64,000 nucleotides of DNA from Carettochelys insculpta (Eukaryota > Chordata > Testudines > Carettochelyidae), in assembly GCF_033958435.1 (NCBI RefSeq), contig NC_134137.1, positions 245,194,501 to 245,258,500 of the forward strand. The letters run 5' to 3'. Below the pieces are notes generated by a model. That model was not told the DNA's origin and did not search any database. It worked only from the letters and a program-made list of their open reading frames with translations. Every line of letters begins with the position of its first letter. Positions within the stretch are counted from its first letter, which is position 1. A program made the translations under genes and the position numbers. This document shows, piece by piece, positions 21,301 through 33,300 of this stretch.

Positions 21301-24300
21301 CTATGAACTTTCTCCAGTTTGTCCTTATGTTTTCTTAAGTAAAATAACAAAATAGTCCAGCGAGGCTCTCACCAATGCTGAATAGCGTGAAACAGTTGCC
21401 TCCTGTGTTTTGTGATCCACTACCCCTTTTCAGAAGTAGTACTACCTAGTCAGTTATTTGCCATTTTGTAGAGTCAATTTAATTTTTTTCTTCCCAAAGT
21501 AAATACTTTGATTTTTGTCTCGTTGATTTCAGACTAGTATTCTGATATGTCTTGGTTACTTTGAATTCTAATCCTGTCCTCTAATGGGCTTTCAAGCCCT
21601 CCCAGCTTGGTATCATTAGCAAATTTATAAGCATATTCTCCACTCCATTAATCCAAGTAATGAACAAAAATATATATTACTATGTGTGACTCCACTTGAT
21701 CCAACCTCAGTTTGATAGTGAATTGTTAATACTTTTTGAATCTGTTTCAGCAAAAAAAGGAACCCAGTGGCACTTCAAAGACTAACAAATTTAACACCTT
21801 CATAAATTTATTAGGGCTTGTCTACACTACCTCCCTACTTCGAAGGGAGGATGGTAAATAGGGTGTCAGGAGATTATTAATGAAGTGCTGCTCTGCATAT
21901 GCAGCACTTCATTAAGCTAATTCTCCCCTGCAGCAACTCGAAGTGCCGGCTTGCGTGTAACTGCGACTAACCTGCCAGTACTTCGAATTGCTAGGCCAAC
22001 TTTGAAATCCTTTTACTTTGAGAAAGAGGAGTAAAGGGACTTTGAAGTTGGCCTGACACTTTGAAGTGCCGGTGGGTTAGCCATGGCTACACGCGAGCTA
22101 GCATTTTTGAAGTTTAGCACTTTGGAGTTGCCACGGGGGAGAATTAGCTTAATGAAGTGCTGCATATGCAGCGCAGCAATTCATTAATAATCTCCCGACA
22201 CCCTACTTACCATCCTCCCTTTGAAGTAGGGAGGTAATGTAGACATAGCCTTAGTCTTTAAAGTGCCACCAGGCTCCTTTTCATTTGAATACAGCTTTTC
22301 AGCTAGTTGTATACCCATTCTATAGCAATTTCGTAGAGACCACATTTTCCTAGTTTGCTTATGAGACTGTCAAGTGAGAGAGTGTCAAATTTTATTGAAA
22401 TCAAGATGTATTGCTTGGCTAGTCACTTAAAGATAATGTGCTGAGATTGCATCAGCTAATTTCTTACGTACATGCAGGTGAACTTTGCTGGGGCCTAACA
22501 GCTTGACTATATCTATTTAGCTAAATATTTAATCTGTTCTTTAGCTGTTCTGGCTTGCATTCCTTCTATCTTATTTAATTGTGTGAAGCCTCCAATGACA
22601 ACCTTCTTAGTGTAGATTGAGGAAAAAGTAGACATTGAACACCTCCATCATGATGCAGGCCGTTTTAGGTCTTCTATACTGTTGACCTGCACTTCCCTTT
22701 GTCTGTGTGCATATATATAACTTCTTATTGCCTTTTTGTGTGTCCTGTTATGGGTAACTTACTTTCTGATGTAAATTGTTCATGTGTCCACTTCTTGTGT
22801 GATTGCTTTTTGATTTCAGGTCATTTAAGAACTCCTGATGCATTCCTGTTGTCCTCTTACTGTTACTCCTGTCTTTTTCTTTGCGTTGGTTTGCGTTTGT
22901 GCTTTTATGATCCTCTTGAGAAACTGCCTGAACTCCTTTTTCTCTTAGGCTATGTCTGCAGACCATTCCTCTCGTGAGGGAGGAATGCAAGTGAGGGAAC
23001 CCGACATTGCAAATGAAGCCCTGATTTATAAATCTTGTGCTTCATTTGCATAATCTCATGCAATCACGATGTCAGGAGAGATTTTGGCAACAAAAAAGCC
23101 CACCCTTGTACGTGGGGTTCTGTCAGCGAAAACTCCCTTCTGTGACAGCACCCTTATATGTCATTGTTTTCCAGGAATAAGGGTTCTGTTGAAGATGGGG
23201 GTGTTCTCCAACAGAACCCCACCTACACATCTGTTTTTTTGTTTTTTGTTTTTGTTTTTGTTTTTTTGCTAGAATCTCTCCCGACCACATGATTGCTCAA
23301 GATTATGCAAATGAAGCATGAGCTTTGTAAATCAGTACTTCATTTGCAGTGTCGGGTTCCCTCATATGCATTCCTCTCTCACAACAGGAATGCCATGTAG
23401 AAGTAGCCTGAGGTTCCTATGGAACATTACCTACCCATTTTCCAAGTTGGTTGAAGTCTGTGTTTGGAAGTAGCTAGTGACTCTTTTTTGCTGCTCAGAC
23501 TTCTTCCTTTCTATCAAATCATAAAATCTGTCATGATTACTTTCCATTCCCTTTCATTTTCATATTTTCAACTAATTCCTCTTTGTTGGGTGGTATCAAG
23601 CCTAAAATGGCTGCCATTCACCCTGTCTTCAGAAACAAAAAGTAGTGCTCAACACATTTCAAGAACTTATTGCACATTGTGTTTTATCATATTACTATTC
23701 CACCAGATGTTTGGGTAGTTAAAATCCACAATTACTAACAAGTCTGGTTTTGAATATTTCTGTTCTAGAAATATTTGTTATAGAAATGCCTTATCTACCG
23801 CTTCCTCCTGATTCGGTCATCTATAGCAGATCTCTGCCCTGATATCATTCTTGTTTTATTGCCCCCATCCCTTTTATCCTACATCCGAAACTTTCACTTG
23901 GTTTATCACTCACCTTCTGGACCTCAGAACAAGTGTAGACATTTTTGATGTACAAGAGGGAACAAGTGAGCAGATAGTGTCAAATGCGCAAAATAATGTT
24001 TCAAATATTTAGAAACATGATACTTTAATTTGATTGTTATTTCTTCCTTCATTAGGTAGTTGTTCTGAGTTTTATTTCAATGATAAAGCTGTTAGCCGAT
24101 CTGTTTACACAGCAGAGCTCGAAAAAATAGGCATAATTGTAAAAGCAAGGAACTGCATGGTTTTTCAGGTAAGGATTTAAAGTACTTGGTAACCTTAAAA
24201 AGCTTGAGTACAGATTTGAAGTGCTATATATGTTTGATCCACAGAACTAACCAGTTACTATTTTGGCTAACCAGGAAGCAGCATTATAGTCCCGCACTAA

Positions 24301-27300
24301 GAGAAAATGTTCTGTGCCAGCCTAAGAAGTATAGGCCATGAAATGAAAATTGCAAGGTTTTGTGTATATTGGACAGTAGGGCATTTGCAGGGAGGTAGGG
24401 AGAAGAATTACTGGGAAACCTAGTAATTTCTCTGATTCAGTTTATAGGTTGAAAAGGGACTTCAGGTTCTGGATTACCCCTCTCCCCCCAAAAACAAGCA
24501 AAGTAACAACCCTATTTCTGGAGCCAAAGTAATTCTTGTCTCAACTTATAAATATTATGGATGGAAGATCTTGTTAGGGCATCTAGTTCCTCTTTGACAG
24601 TTCTTCCTTAAATATATTTTTCATTTCTTTGGCTTGTGTGGTGTGCATTATTCTTCTTTGAGTGTGATCTCATTTCCTTTTGGAAGGTGCCATTGTGATG
24701 CCTTCTGTTGTACCCAGGGAGGTCAGGCGTCTCGCTGCTACCTGCCCTTAAGCAGGAGGAGCTCTTGTCTGTGCTGCTGGGGTCAGCTCTCAATTCTACC
24801 ACCAGTGCAATGCAATCATTCCCCTTTCGGTCTCACGAGATGCACTGTGTTTCTGCAGGTTAGCATTAGGCATGCTCCAACCCTCAACCCTTGGAGAATC
24901 TCCCTGGAGTTAAGGCCCAGTCCAGTTGGCACTCAGCATTCGTAGGTTTGCTGTTTCCAAAGAAATAGCATACTCCCACTTAAAAGTTCTACCTTTTAGT
25001 GCCACTCCCTTTTAAAACACAGCATTTATATTTGACTTCTATAAACATGTTAATTTAACAAAGTGTAGAGGTTTAAGTAATAGCAAGCAAAAGTATAGGA
25101 TACGTTTTATTACATTTATACAACAAACTCAAAACACACTTTCTAGAGTATGATTTAATAAGGCAGGGGTGGGGAACCGTTTTAGCTTGTGGTCTGGATC
25201 AGGACTGTGGCTTGCCTGGATCTACCACCCAAGGCTCAGGGCTCCCCTCCCCAGCATCTGGCCTGCAACAGGTATTGGGTGTGAGTTCCCAAGCCTTGCA
25301 GACCGGAGTCAGGCAAGCTGGGGCAGGATCCAGCCCATGGGCTCTGCACCCTTCCCACCCACCCAGATACCACATCCCCAGCTGGCTCCTGCACTCTCCT
25401 TCCCATCCAGACTCCAAACATGCACCCACAGCTCGCTACTGCACCCTCCTGCCCAGATCCTACAGCTGGTCTCCAGCAGTTTTGTCCCACTCTGGACCTC
25501 CAGTAGAATTAACCTGACCTGGGGTAAGCCCTGTACCTCAGACTGCCGCTGCTCCAACACCCTTGGCTGTGGTGCAGGAGTCTGAGGGGTGTCTCAGTCA
25601 GGGGCCATATCAGTGAGGGTTTTTGTCGTCGTCATTGTCTTCTCCTCACTTTGATATGGCCCCCAACATACTTTACTGTGGGTCAGTAGCCCCTGACCCA
25701 AAAGAGGTTCCCCACCCCCGTGTAAGGCATGAGAGTATCTTGTTTGCTCATGCAAAGTCCTTGCAGCGTTTTACAATCAGGGTTGACTGTGACCTTCTTG
25801 TCATGAGACAGTCATGCTGGAGGCTTGTCTTCTTGTTGAAGCATCCTATGTGTTCCTTGTATCCTCAGACATATCCTAGCAGTCCTTTGTCTTTAGTCGT
25901 AAGCAGGCTGTTCTCCTCAGTTTTATTCATCCTGTGAGTTTCCTTCCTATAGATTTCAGTTTCTTTTGCTTGTGTGTCAGTATGCAAAAGAGGCATAGAT
26001 TGTGAGGCATACAGTACACAAATGACTAGACAAGAACACAGGTGTCGTCTGTCTGAATGAAGGGAACATTTCTGAGGTATGTCATTGTATCTCTGGGAAC
26101 TCAAGAACATAAGTTGTAGTATAAGTTATGTATATAACTCCTTAAGTCAGGGCTGAGCATAATACAGCCTGTGGTCTGGATATAGCCCACCAAGCTGCTG
26201 GATCCAGCCCACAGATACAGTGGGAGCCGCAGCCAGGCTCCCTGTCTGCCCTGCCCCCACACGCCACTCGGAAAAGCTGGCTACAGGACGTGTTTGTCTA
26301 TGAACAGCTGCATGGGCAGAGGGGGAGGTGCTTTGTGTGCTGCCCCTGCCCCCTGCACAATCTTGCTACTCCCATTGGCTAGTTTGCAACCAATGGGAGC
26401 TACCTGTTTGAAGAAAAGACAGTGTGCAAAATACCCTGAGTGTCACAGTTGTTCAGACACACATGGCTCAGCAGCAGGTTGCTCTGTGCAGCTTTCTGGG
26501 AGCATGGAAGGCAGACATCCTGCCCAAGAAACCAGCTGGGCTGCTGCCTGGGAGTCGCTCAGGTAAGTGTCTGCTGGCCAGAGCCTGACTCTGACACATC
26601 AGCCCCTCCCTTCCCCCAACCTGCTGCCCCCATCTCATGTAACCCAAATATTCTGCCTTTTCCCTGAATCCCTACGTCACATAACCCAACCCCACTTTCT
26701 CCTCCTGCACCCATACCCCCTCTCAGACCCTGCACCCCAATTCTCTGCTGCAGTTCACAACCCCCCTCCTGCCCTAGGTCACTACCCAAACTTCCTGACA
26801 CCCACCCCCTTGCACCCCTGTCCCCTGCCCCGGATCACAACCCAGTCATTCACCCAAACTCCCTCCCAGATCCCACACCCTTTCCTGCATCCCAAGCCCT
26901 TCCCACAATCTCCCTTCTGCATTTCACCTCTATTCCAGATGAGTGTGGCCCTTGACCACTTTCCATAGTCTTGGAGTAGCCCCTCATAAAAACTATTATG
27001 CACCCCAGCTTTAGATATTAATCAGTAAATAAATATTGTAATAATAATAATAATAAATGGAGATACACATCTCATAGAACTGGAAGGGACCTTGGGAGGT
27101 CCTCAAGTCTGGTCCCCTGCCCTTTTGGTAGGACCAAGCACCATCCCTTTTTAAATCTCTTTACCCCAGATCCCTAAATGGCCCCCTCAGGGAATGGGCT
27201 CACAATCCTGGGTTTAGAAGGCTAATGCTCAAACCACTGAGCTATCCCCAATCTACAACAGCTGTTTTCCTGGAAGGGAAGCTGTTGCGTGGTGAGTAAG

Positions 27301-30300
27301 GTAACCAGTGGGCTACTGAATCTCAGCAGAGACCTCACATGACATCCTTCAGTGAACTATTATACATATATTGAACCTAGGTGGTCTCTGTAAAACTGTA
27401 CAGTCTGTCAGTTAGCACCAATAGGTCCGTAGGTCACATCCGCTAGAGGCCAAAGATTTTATATAAGGAAAAGATGCCTCACAGTATCACCTTCTTCACA
27501 TTGGCCAATTAATGTGCACAAATACTAATTTTTCTCATCTGTTCAATTCTTGGTCTTTCTATTGAGACTACAAGTGAGGATAATGGTGGATTTTTTATTT
27601 CTGGTATTTTTGTGAGGTGGAGGTGCATATCCACTGGGAAATAAAATAAGATCACATAGCAGGGAACCATCAGTAAGTAACCATTCTAAGACTGTGTCTC
27701 CACTCAAGAGTTTTGTCAATAAAATTGGCATTTTGTTGACAAAACCCGGGGATCGTCCAGATTACTAAGTGTGTTCTGCCGACAGAAAGCAGCACTTTTC
27801 TTGACAACCACACCCTGCTCCCCACGAGGAAGAATGCCTCTGACAGACCTTTTGACAAAAGACAGGTGTGGATGTCCCAGGGGATCTTCTGTCAACAGAA
27901 AAGGTCTCCAGGCTGCCATGCAGGTGCCCCAGGGGATACCCTGTCCACAGCAAGCAACACTCTATGGTTCCTGTCTCTGGCCCTTCTTAATGCTGCAGAG
28001 AGCTCAGGAAATCCTGTGACAGGAAGCTGACAGTATGTGAACAGCAGAGCAACACACTCCTTGTCCCCACATCCTCAGAGCCAAGAGGACAAGCCTGAGG
28101 GGTCCCAGGAGCCACCTCAGGACTCGGAGGCAGGCCCTTTCCTGGACTGGTAAGGTCCAGGCCCTCCTGACCTGTGGAGAAAGGAGGAAATACTGCAGGA
28201 CTCCAAGGTGAAGCACCACAGTGCCCCTGCCTACACCCAGATGGCCACTGCCTTGGTGGAACGGATCCATCCTGTCCCTCTGGTGCATAGAGCAGCTCTG
28301 AGCTAAGGTAAAAGGTCTCAGCAAATGGAACCATGTGTAAGGTAGTGTGCACCACCTGGACTCAGCAGGCAGCCCACGGGCACAGTGCCAGCCTGCTTCC
28401 AGCCTCACGGGAGGCTGGACTCAGGCCAGCAGCCTTGTCTTTGTGGTGGACCCAGTCCCTGGCAGCCAGGCCACGTCCTAGATGTCAGAGCTGGGTGAGG
28501 GACCCACTGATGATACCCTGCATATCACACACCTAAGTGTGTGGGAGGCAGGCGCAGATGGGGCAGGCTGCGAGTGTCGCTCGGCTGGCATGGGCAGGAC
28601 CCCACACTGTGGTCCCAGCACATGGAACCATGTGTAGTGGTAGTGCATGTCACCTGGACCCAGTAGATACCCCCTGGGCATGGGTGGCATCCTGCTGCCA
28701 GGCTCACAGGATGCTGGATGAGCCTCAGGCCCTAGGGCTAGGCCTTGCCAGTATCTGCCATGGCTGGAAGTGGGCTGGCGGCAAGGGCACCAGCCTGACG
28801 TAACACCAGACTCACTGAGGAGAGCAGTTCCCAGCACGTGGGCATGCCTGGAGGCAAGAGGCAGCACTTGCTCCCATGGACAGCACTGTGAGCTGCAGGT
28901 TTGTGAAGGGGTGTGGGAAGGACTAGGCTGCCCTGGTTCACCTGGCACCATGAGGAGACCCCTCTGTGGCCAGACATCTCCCTTGCCCGCTAGCCTGTTG
29001 AGAGGGAGGCCCACTGCGGTCAGCCAAGTTGTAGAGGCACTGTGGAGACCCTGTGTGGCAGGGCCCGTTGCACAGGCTACACATGGCTCCGCTCCCAGAA
29101 CATTCTCTTTTTGTGGCCTGGGGGGTGTGGGTCACTGGGGAGGCAGTGCCCTAGGGGGCTTTCATTGTGGGAATGACTCACCATCTCCCCTCCCTGTCTT
29201 ACAGCTGTGCCTACACCGTCCAAGGGCTGGGCCAGCTCCACCCCAGCACCAGGGCAAGACTGCACCTAGAGGGGCTGACTCCGTGTGCAGGAGGACCCTC
29301 ATAGAGACCATAGTGCTGCCCTCTGGAGCATGACTGACCTCATGGCACAGCAGCTGTTGGATGATGGAGTGATGGTCATGGAGTGGGACCAACTAATGTC
29401 CTGCTTTGATGCTGCCACCGGCGTCTGACAGGACATGTCCCTGCTGCTGCCCTGCACCTGCTGGCCGTCCAACATGGTGTCGTGGACCTCCTGCAATAGC
29501 TAAAGGCTGTGCCCACTCTTCCTGCCCACACACACTCTGCTACAGCCACACTGCTTCTGTAATGCCCCCTGGCCCCAACCCCAGCCCCAATAGGGGCCCT
29601 GGAGCTGCAGTGGGAGGACATCTCAAGGCTGATGCCACTTGGGGTCCTGCTCCCCCTTGGGTTTGTGGCCCTCCACCCCCTCCATGTTTTGAGGCCGCTC
29701 ACCCCTGTCCCAAGGCCCCCTCCCACCTGACTGCACATAGTTCAAAGGTTTTGCACTTCACTGTGAACTGTTTGTAGTCACACCCATTTCTGTTCAACAC
29801 ATTTTTATTTGGTTCAGTAAAATAGTTTTGTTCACCACACGTGCATCCGTCCTCATTTGGCGAGGGTCAAGGAGGGGTGAGGAGGTGAAGGGAGGGGTCA
29901 TGGTGGGGATGGGGTAGGGTAGGGCTGTAGGCCCAAGGCCCCTGCTGTGGGGGTCCTGAAGAAGGTTACTGGAGGCCATGGGAGAAGCTCTCCTTCTGGG
30001 CCTCCTGTATCCACACCCTGTCCAGATGGGCTGAGTGGATGGGAGCTGCGCTGACTGCTCATAATCGTGGTTGGTGGCTGCCCCCCACCTCAGGGGAAGG
30101 CCTCTCCCTTCCCTTCCTCTGTGTTGTGCAGGGCACAACATGTGGCCACAGCTTGTGGGATGTTGTGCTCCCCCATGTTGAGGTGGGTGAGCAGGCACCT
30201 GAAGTTTGCTTTGAGGCATCTGAAGGTGTACTTGACTTGCGTCCTGGCCCAACTGATACAGCTGAAGAGTTCCTGGCTAGGGTCTAGTGGGATGGTATAG

Positions 30301-33300
30301 AGCTTCATCAGCTATGTCATAAGGGAGTAGGCCGCGTCCCCCACGATGCAAAATGGCACCTGTATATCCCCGACTGCCAGCTCACAATGTCCTGCAGCAC
30401 AGGCTGGAATTCTGGAACACTTGGGAGTCGTGTGCCCTGCCTGCCCACTCGACATAAGTGTCCTTGAACTATCCACGGTGGTTGACCAGGGCCTGCAGCA
30501 CCATGTGCAAGGTAGTGTACACCACTTGGACCCAGCAGGCAGCCCACAGGCACAAGCACCAGCCTGCTTCCAGCCTCATGGGAGGCCAGACTCAGGCCAG
30601 CTTGGAGCTGAAGTACTTGGCTGCAGTATGCTTTGGGGCACAGGTTGGGATGTGGGTCCCATCAATGGCCCCGATGCAGTCCGGGAACCCTATAGCCTAA
30701 GGCTATGTTTAGACTAGAGGGATTTGTTGGCAGAAGTTTTTGCCAGAAATCTTCCAACAAAACTTCTGTCAACAGCTTGTGGCCAGACCACCAAAGCGAA
30801 TTGAAAGAGCAATCCGCTCTGTCAGGAGAGAGCGGCTGGACTGCCCAGTGGCTCTATTGGCAAACGGCCAACTGGAAGCACAGCAGGCAGGGTTGCCCAG
30901 TGTCTCGGCAGCACTTTTTATGGACAGAAGGCCCTCTGGAACATCCAGACTGGCTTTTTGTTGACAGATCTTTGTCAACGAGGCGTTCCTCCTTGTGGTA
31001 AGTGGGGTACAGCTGTCAACAAAAGTGCTGCGTTGTTGACATACTGTGGACAGAATGCCTTTGGGAATCTGGACACTCCACAGATTTTCATGACAAAATG
31101 GCTGTTTCATCAACAAAACCCTGTAGTCATAGCCTAGGTTGTGGAGGAGTGATTGTGGACTTGCAAAAGAAGTGACTATATCCCATTATTAGTAGTCTCG
31201 GTTACTGAGTCTTCATATCCTTTTAATTTAACCAGTTGTTCAATTTACCCCAAAACATTTTTAAAAAGCATATTAAAACAACTGAAACTTATTTTAAGTT
31301 GTAGATAATGGGGTTTGAATTATTCATCCTAATCACCCTCACAGATTTGCTAATCAGGAAGCTCGGGTGGGTTTTTTTGCAAACTGAATTTGGCAGTTAA
31401 ATATTGAGTTTTGTATTCCTTCTAATTAGATACAGTGCTTAAAAGACTTTTCTGCTAATTTGCGTGTCCTTTAAATATAAATAATTCATATCACAATACA
31501 ATTACAGAATATATATATAGTACCTAGTTTTCAAGATCTACTCTTTTGTCTGATTTAAAAATGATCAGAATATTGAAGGAACTGAATCTACATCATATAA
31601 ACACTCAAAGAAAATTTTAATTTGAAGGGCTTTCTCCAATCCCACAACATCATGGTTTCTGAGCTAAAAATGACAGAATACTGCATTTTGTATATAACCC
31701 TTTCTGGTAAATAAAAACTTGGAAGAATTATGTCAATTATATACACTAAACGCTCAAAATGCATGATTTCGAGTTGCACTTAACTTGCATTAATGTGAGT
31801 TAAGTGCAACTTGAAATCCTGCTCCCCTGGCCCTGGCTCAACTCCCCTGGTCCTAGTTTAAATCCCCTGCAGCCCAGCTCACCACCCCTGCACAGGTCCC
31901 TGGTTCAACCCCGCACCAGCCCCGGTTCAAACCCCCCCATCAACACATGGCTCTGGCTCAACCCCTTGCAGTTGGCTTGCCCCCTGAGTGCAGCTCCAGC
32001 TCACCACGCCCGTGTGTGGCCCTGGTTCAACCCCCACGTGCGGCTGTGGCTCCAGCTCAGCTCAACTTCATCCCTCTGCTTCGCCACACAGCCCTAACCC
32101 CCACCCCAGGCTTAATCCCCCTGCCCCAACACGCCGCCAGACTTAACTCTCCCTACCTTCCCTCCAACCCCAGGACTTACCTTTCAAAAGGAGCTCTGGG
32201 TGCTGCTGCTGTTTCCCTGGCTGCAGAATGTGCATTCAGCTGGGGGGAAAGCCTCCCTCCAACTTATGTGAAATTTGAGTTACACAAGGGTATGTGGGAA
32301 TGCAGCCCTCGCGTAACTTGAGGGACTACTGTATTCTTGAGTTGCAAAGTATATAGTATCAGAGGGGTAGCTGAGTTAGTCTGTGTCTTCAGAAACAACA
32401 GGCAGTCCTGTGACACCTTATAGACAAGCAGATATTTTGGAGCATAAGCTTTTGTGGGCAAAGACCTGCTTTGTGTGATGAAGTGGGTCTTTGCCCACGA
32501 GAGCTTATGCTCCAAAATACCTGTTCGTCTATAAGGTGCCATAGGACTTGTTGTTTTTGAAGTATGTAACTTCTGATTTACTGTTTGCTGCCAGTAAGGT
32601 CAGTTAAACTGTGATTTCACAAATTTTGCTTTTTTGTAGATGGTATCTGTGTGTCCAATTTAGATTCAGTGGACTTTCTGGTCTCAATGGGGAGGCTGTT
32701 GAAGCTACTTGAATATCATTCAAGTGTTATCTTGATTTTAAGAAAGTGAATAGCACACATAGTCTGAAATATCACATTCCCTTTTTGTAAAGTATAGTGC
32801 TCTGTGGTTCTATAATTTTCAGTGCTACATCTTTGAAACTCTATTTCAGGGGGCAGTCGAGTCAATTGCAATGAAGAAGCCCAAGGAAAGAACCCAGCTT
32901 TTTGAACAAATTTGTAACTCATGGGAGTTTGCTGAGGAATATGAGAAAAAAAAGAAGAAAATGCAACAGGCAGAGGGGGATGCGCAGTTTAATTATAACA
33001 GGAAAAAAAATGTGGCTGTAGAACGCAAGCATGCAAAGTTAGAGAAAGAGGAGGTAATTCCAAAAATAACATAAAAGGATGTTTTCATATTTAAGAAAGC
33101 ATGAGGAGGCATAGTGGTTGATCCTGCAAACTCTTTTAGCATAGTGTGAGTTTATAGGATCAGAGACTTGATAAAAGTATGTAGAACTTGTTCAAGTACT
33201 TGTAGTACATTTTAGCTATGTCTGCACTTTCCCTGATCTTTGAAGGGGGCATGGTGATGAGCCTGATGGGAAAATACTAATGAAGTTCTGCGATGTATAT

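Larger units (their letters stand above)
20540..23900 (-). mobile_element. Old CR1-type LINE fragments, antisense, broken by later insertions
   Basis: Pieces at about 20540-20795, 21150-21750, 22300-22640 and 23410-23900 read, on the minus strand, like successive parts of a long CR1 3' region. Typical phrases are ggctctcaccaatgctgaat and tagtttgcttatgaga. A Penelope dimer, two Harbinger MITEs and AT-rich microsatellites interrupt them. Assignment is by recognition of phrases, not alignment. Confidence 0.5.
27690..30697 (-). mobile_element. Second two-gene Harbinger element, heavily degraded
   Basis: Left end gactgtgtctccactc with TAA before it (27687-27689) and right end ccctatagcc with TAA after it (30698-30700). 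It carries a Myb-like remnant on the plus strand and a HARBI1-like transposase remnant on the minus strand, the reverse layout of the element at 6963-11557. The first 300 bp share the TTGACA MITE interior. The N-terminal transposase part is missing, so it is a deletion derivative. Confidence 0.68.

Noticed and set aside
24610..25140. Possible LTR retroelement or endogenous retrovirus remnant
   Set aside because: No LTR pair, primer-binding site or viral coding motif visible; left unassigned.
27690..31134. Single Harbinger element covering both the remnant and the adjacent MITE
   Set aside because: 30701-31134 has its own two ends and matches the stand-alone MITE at 2473-2892, and TAA separates it from the remnant.
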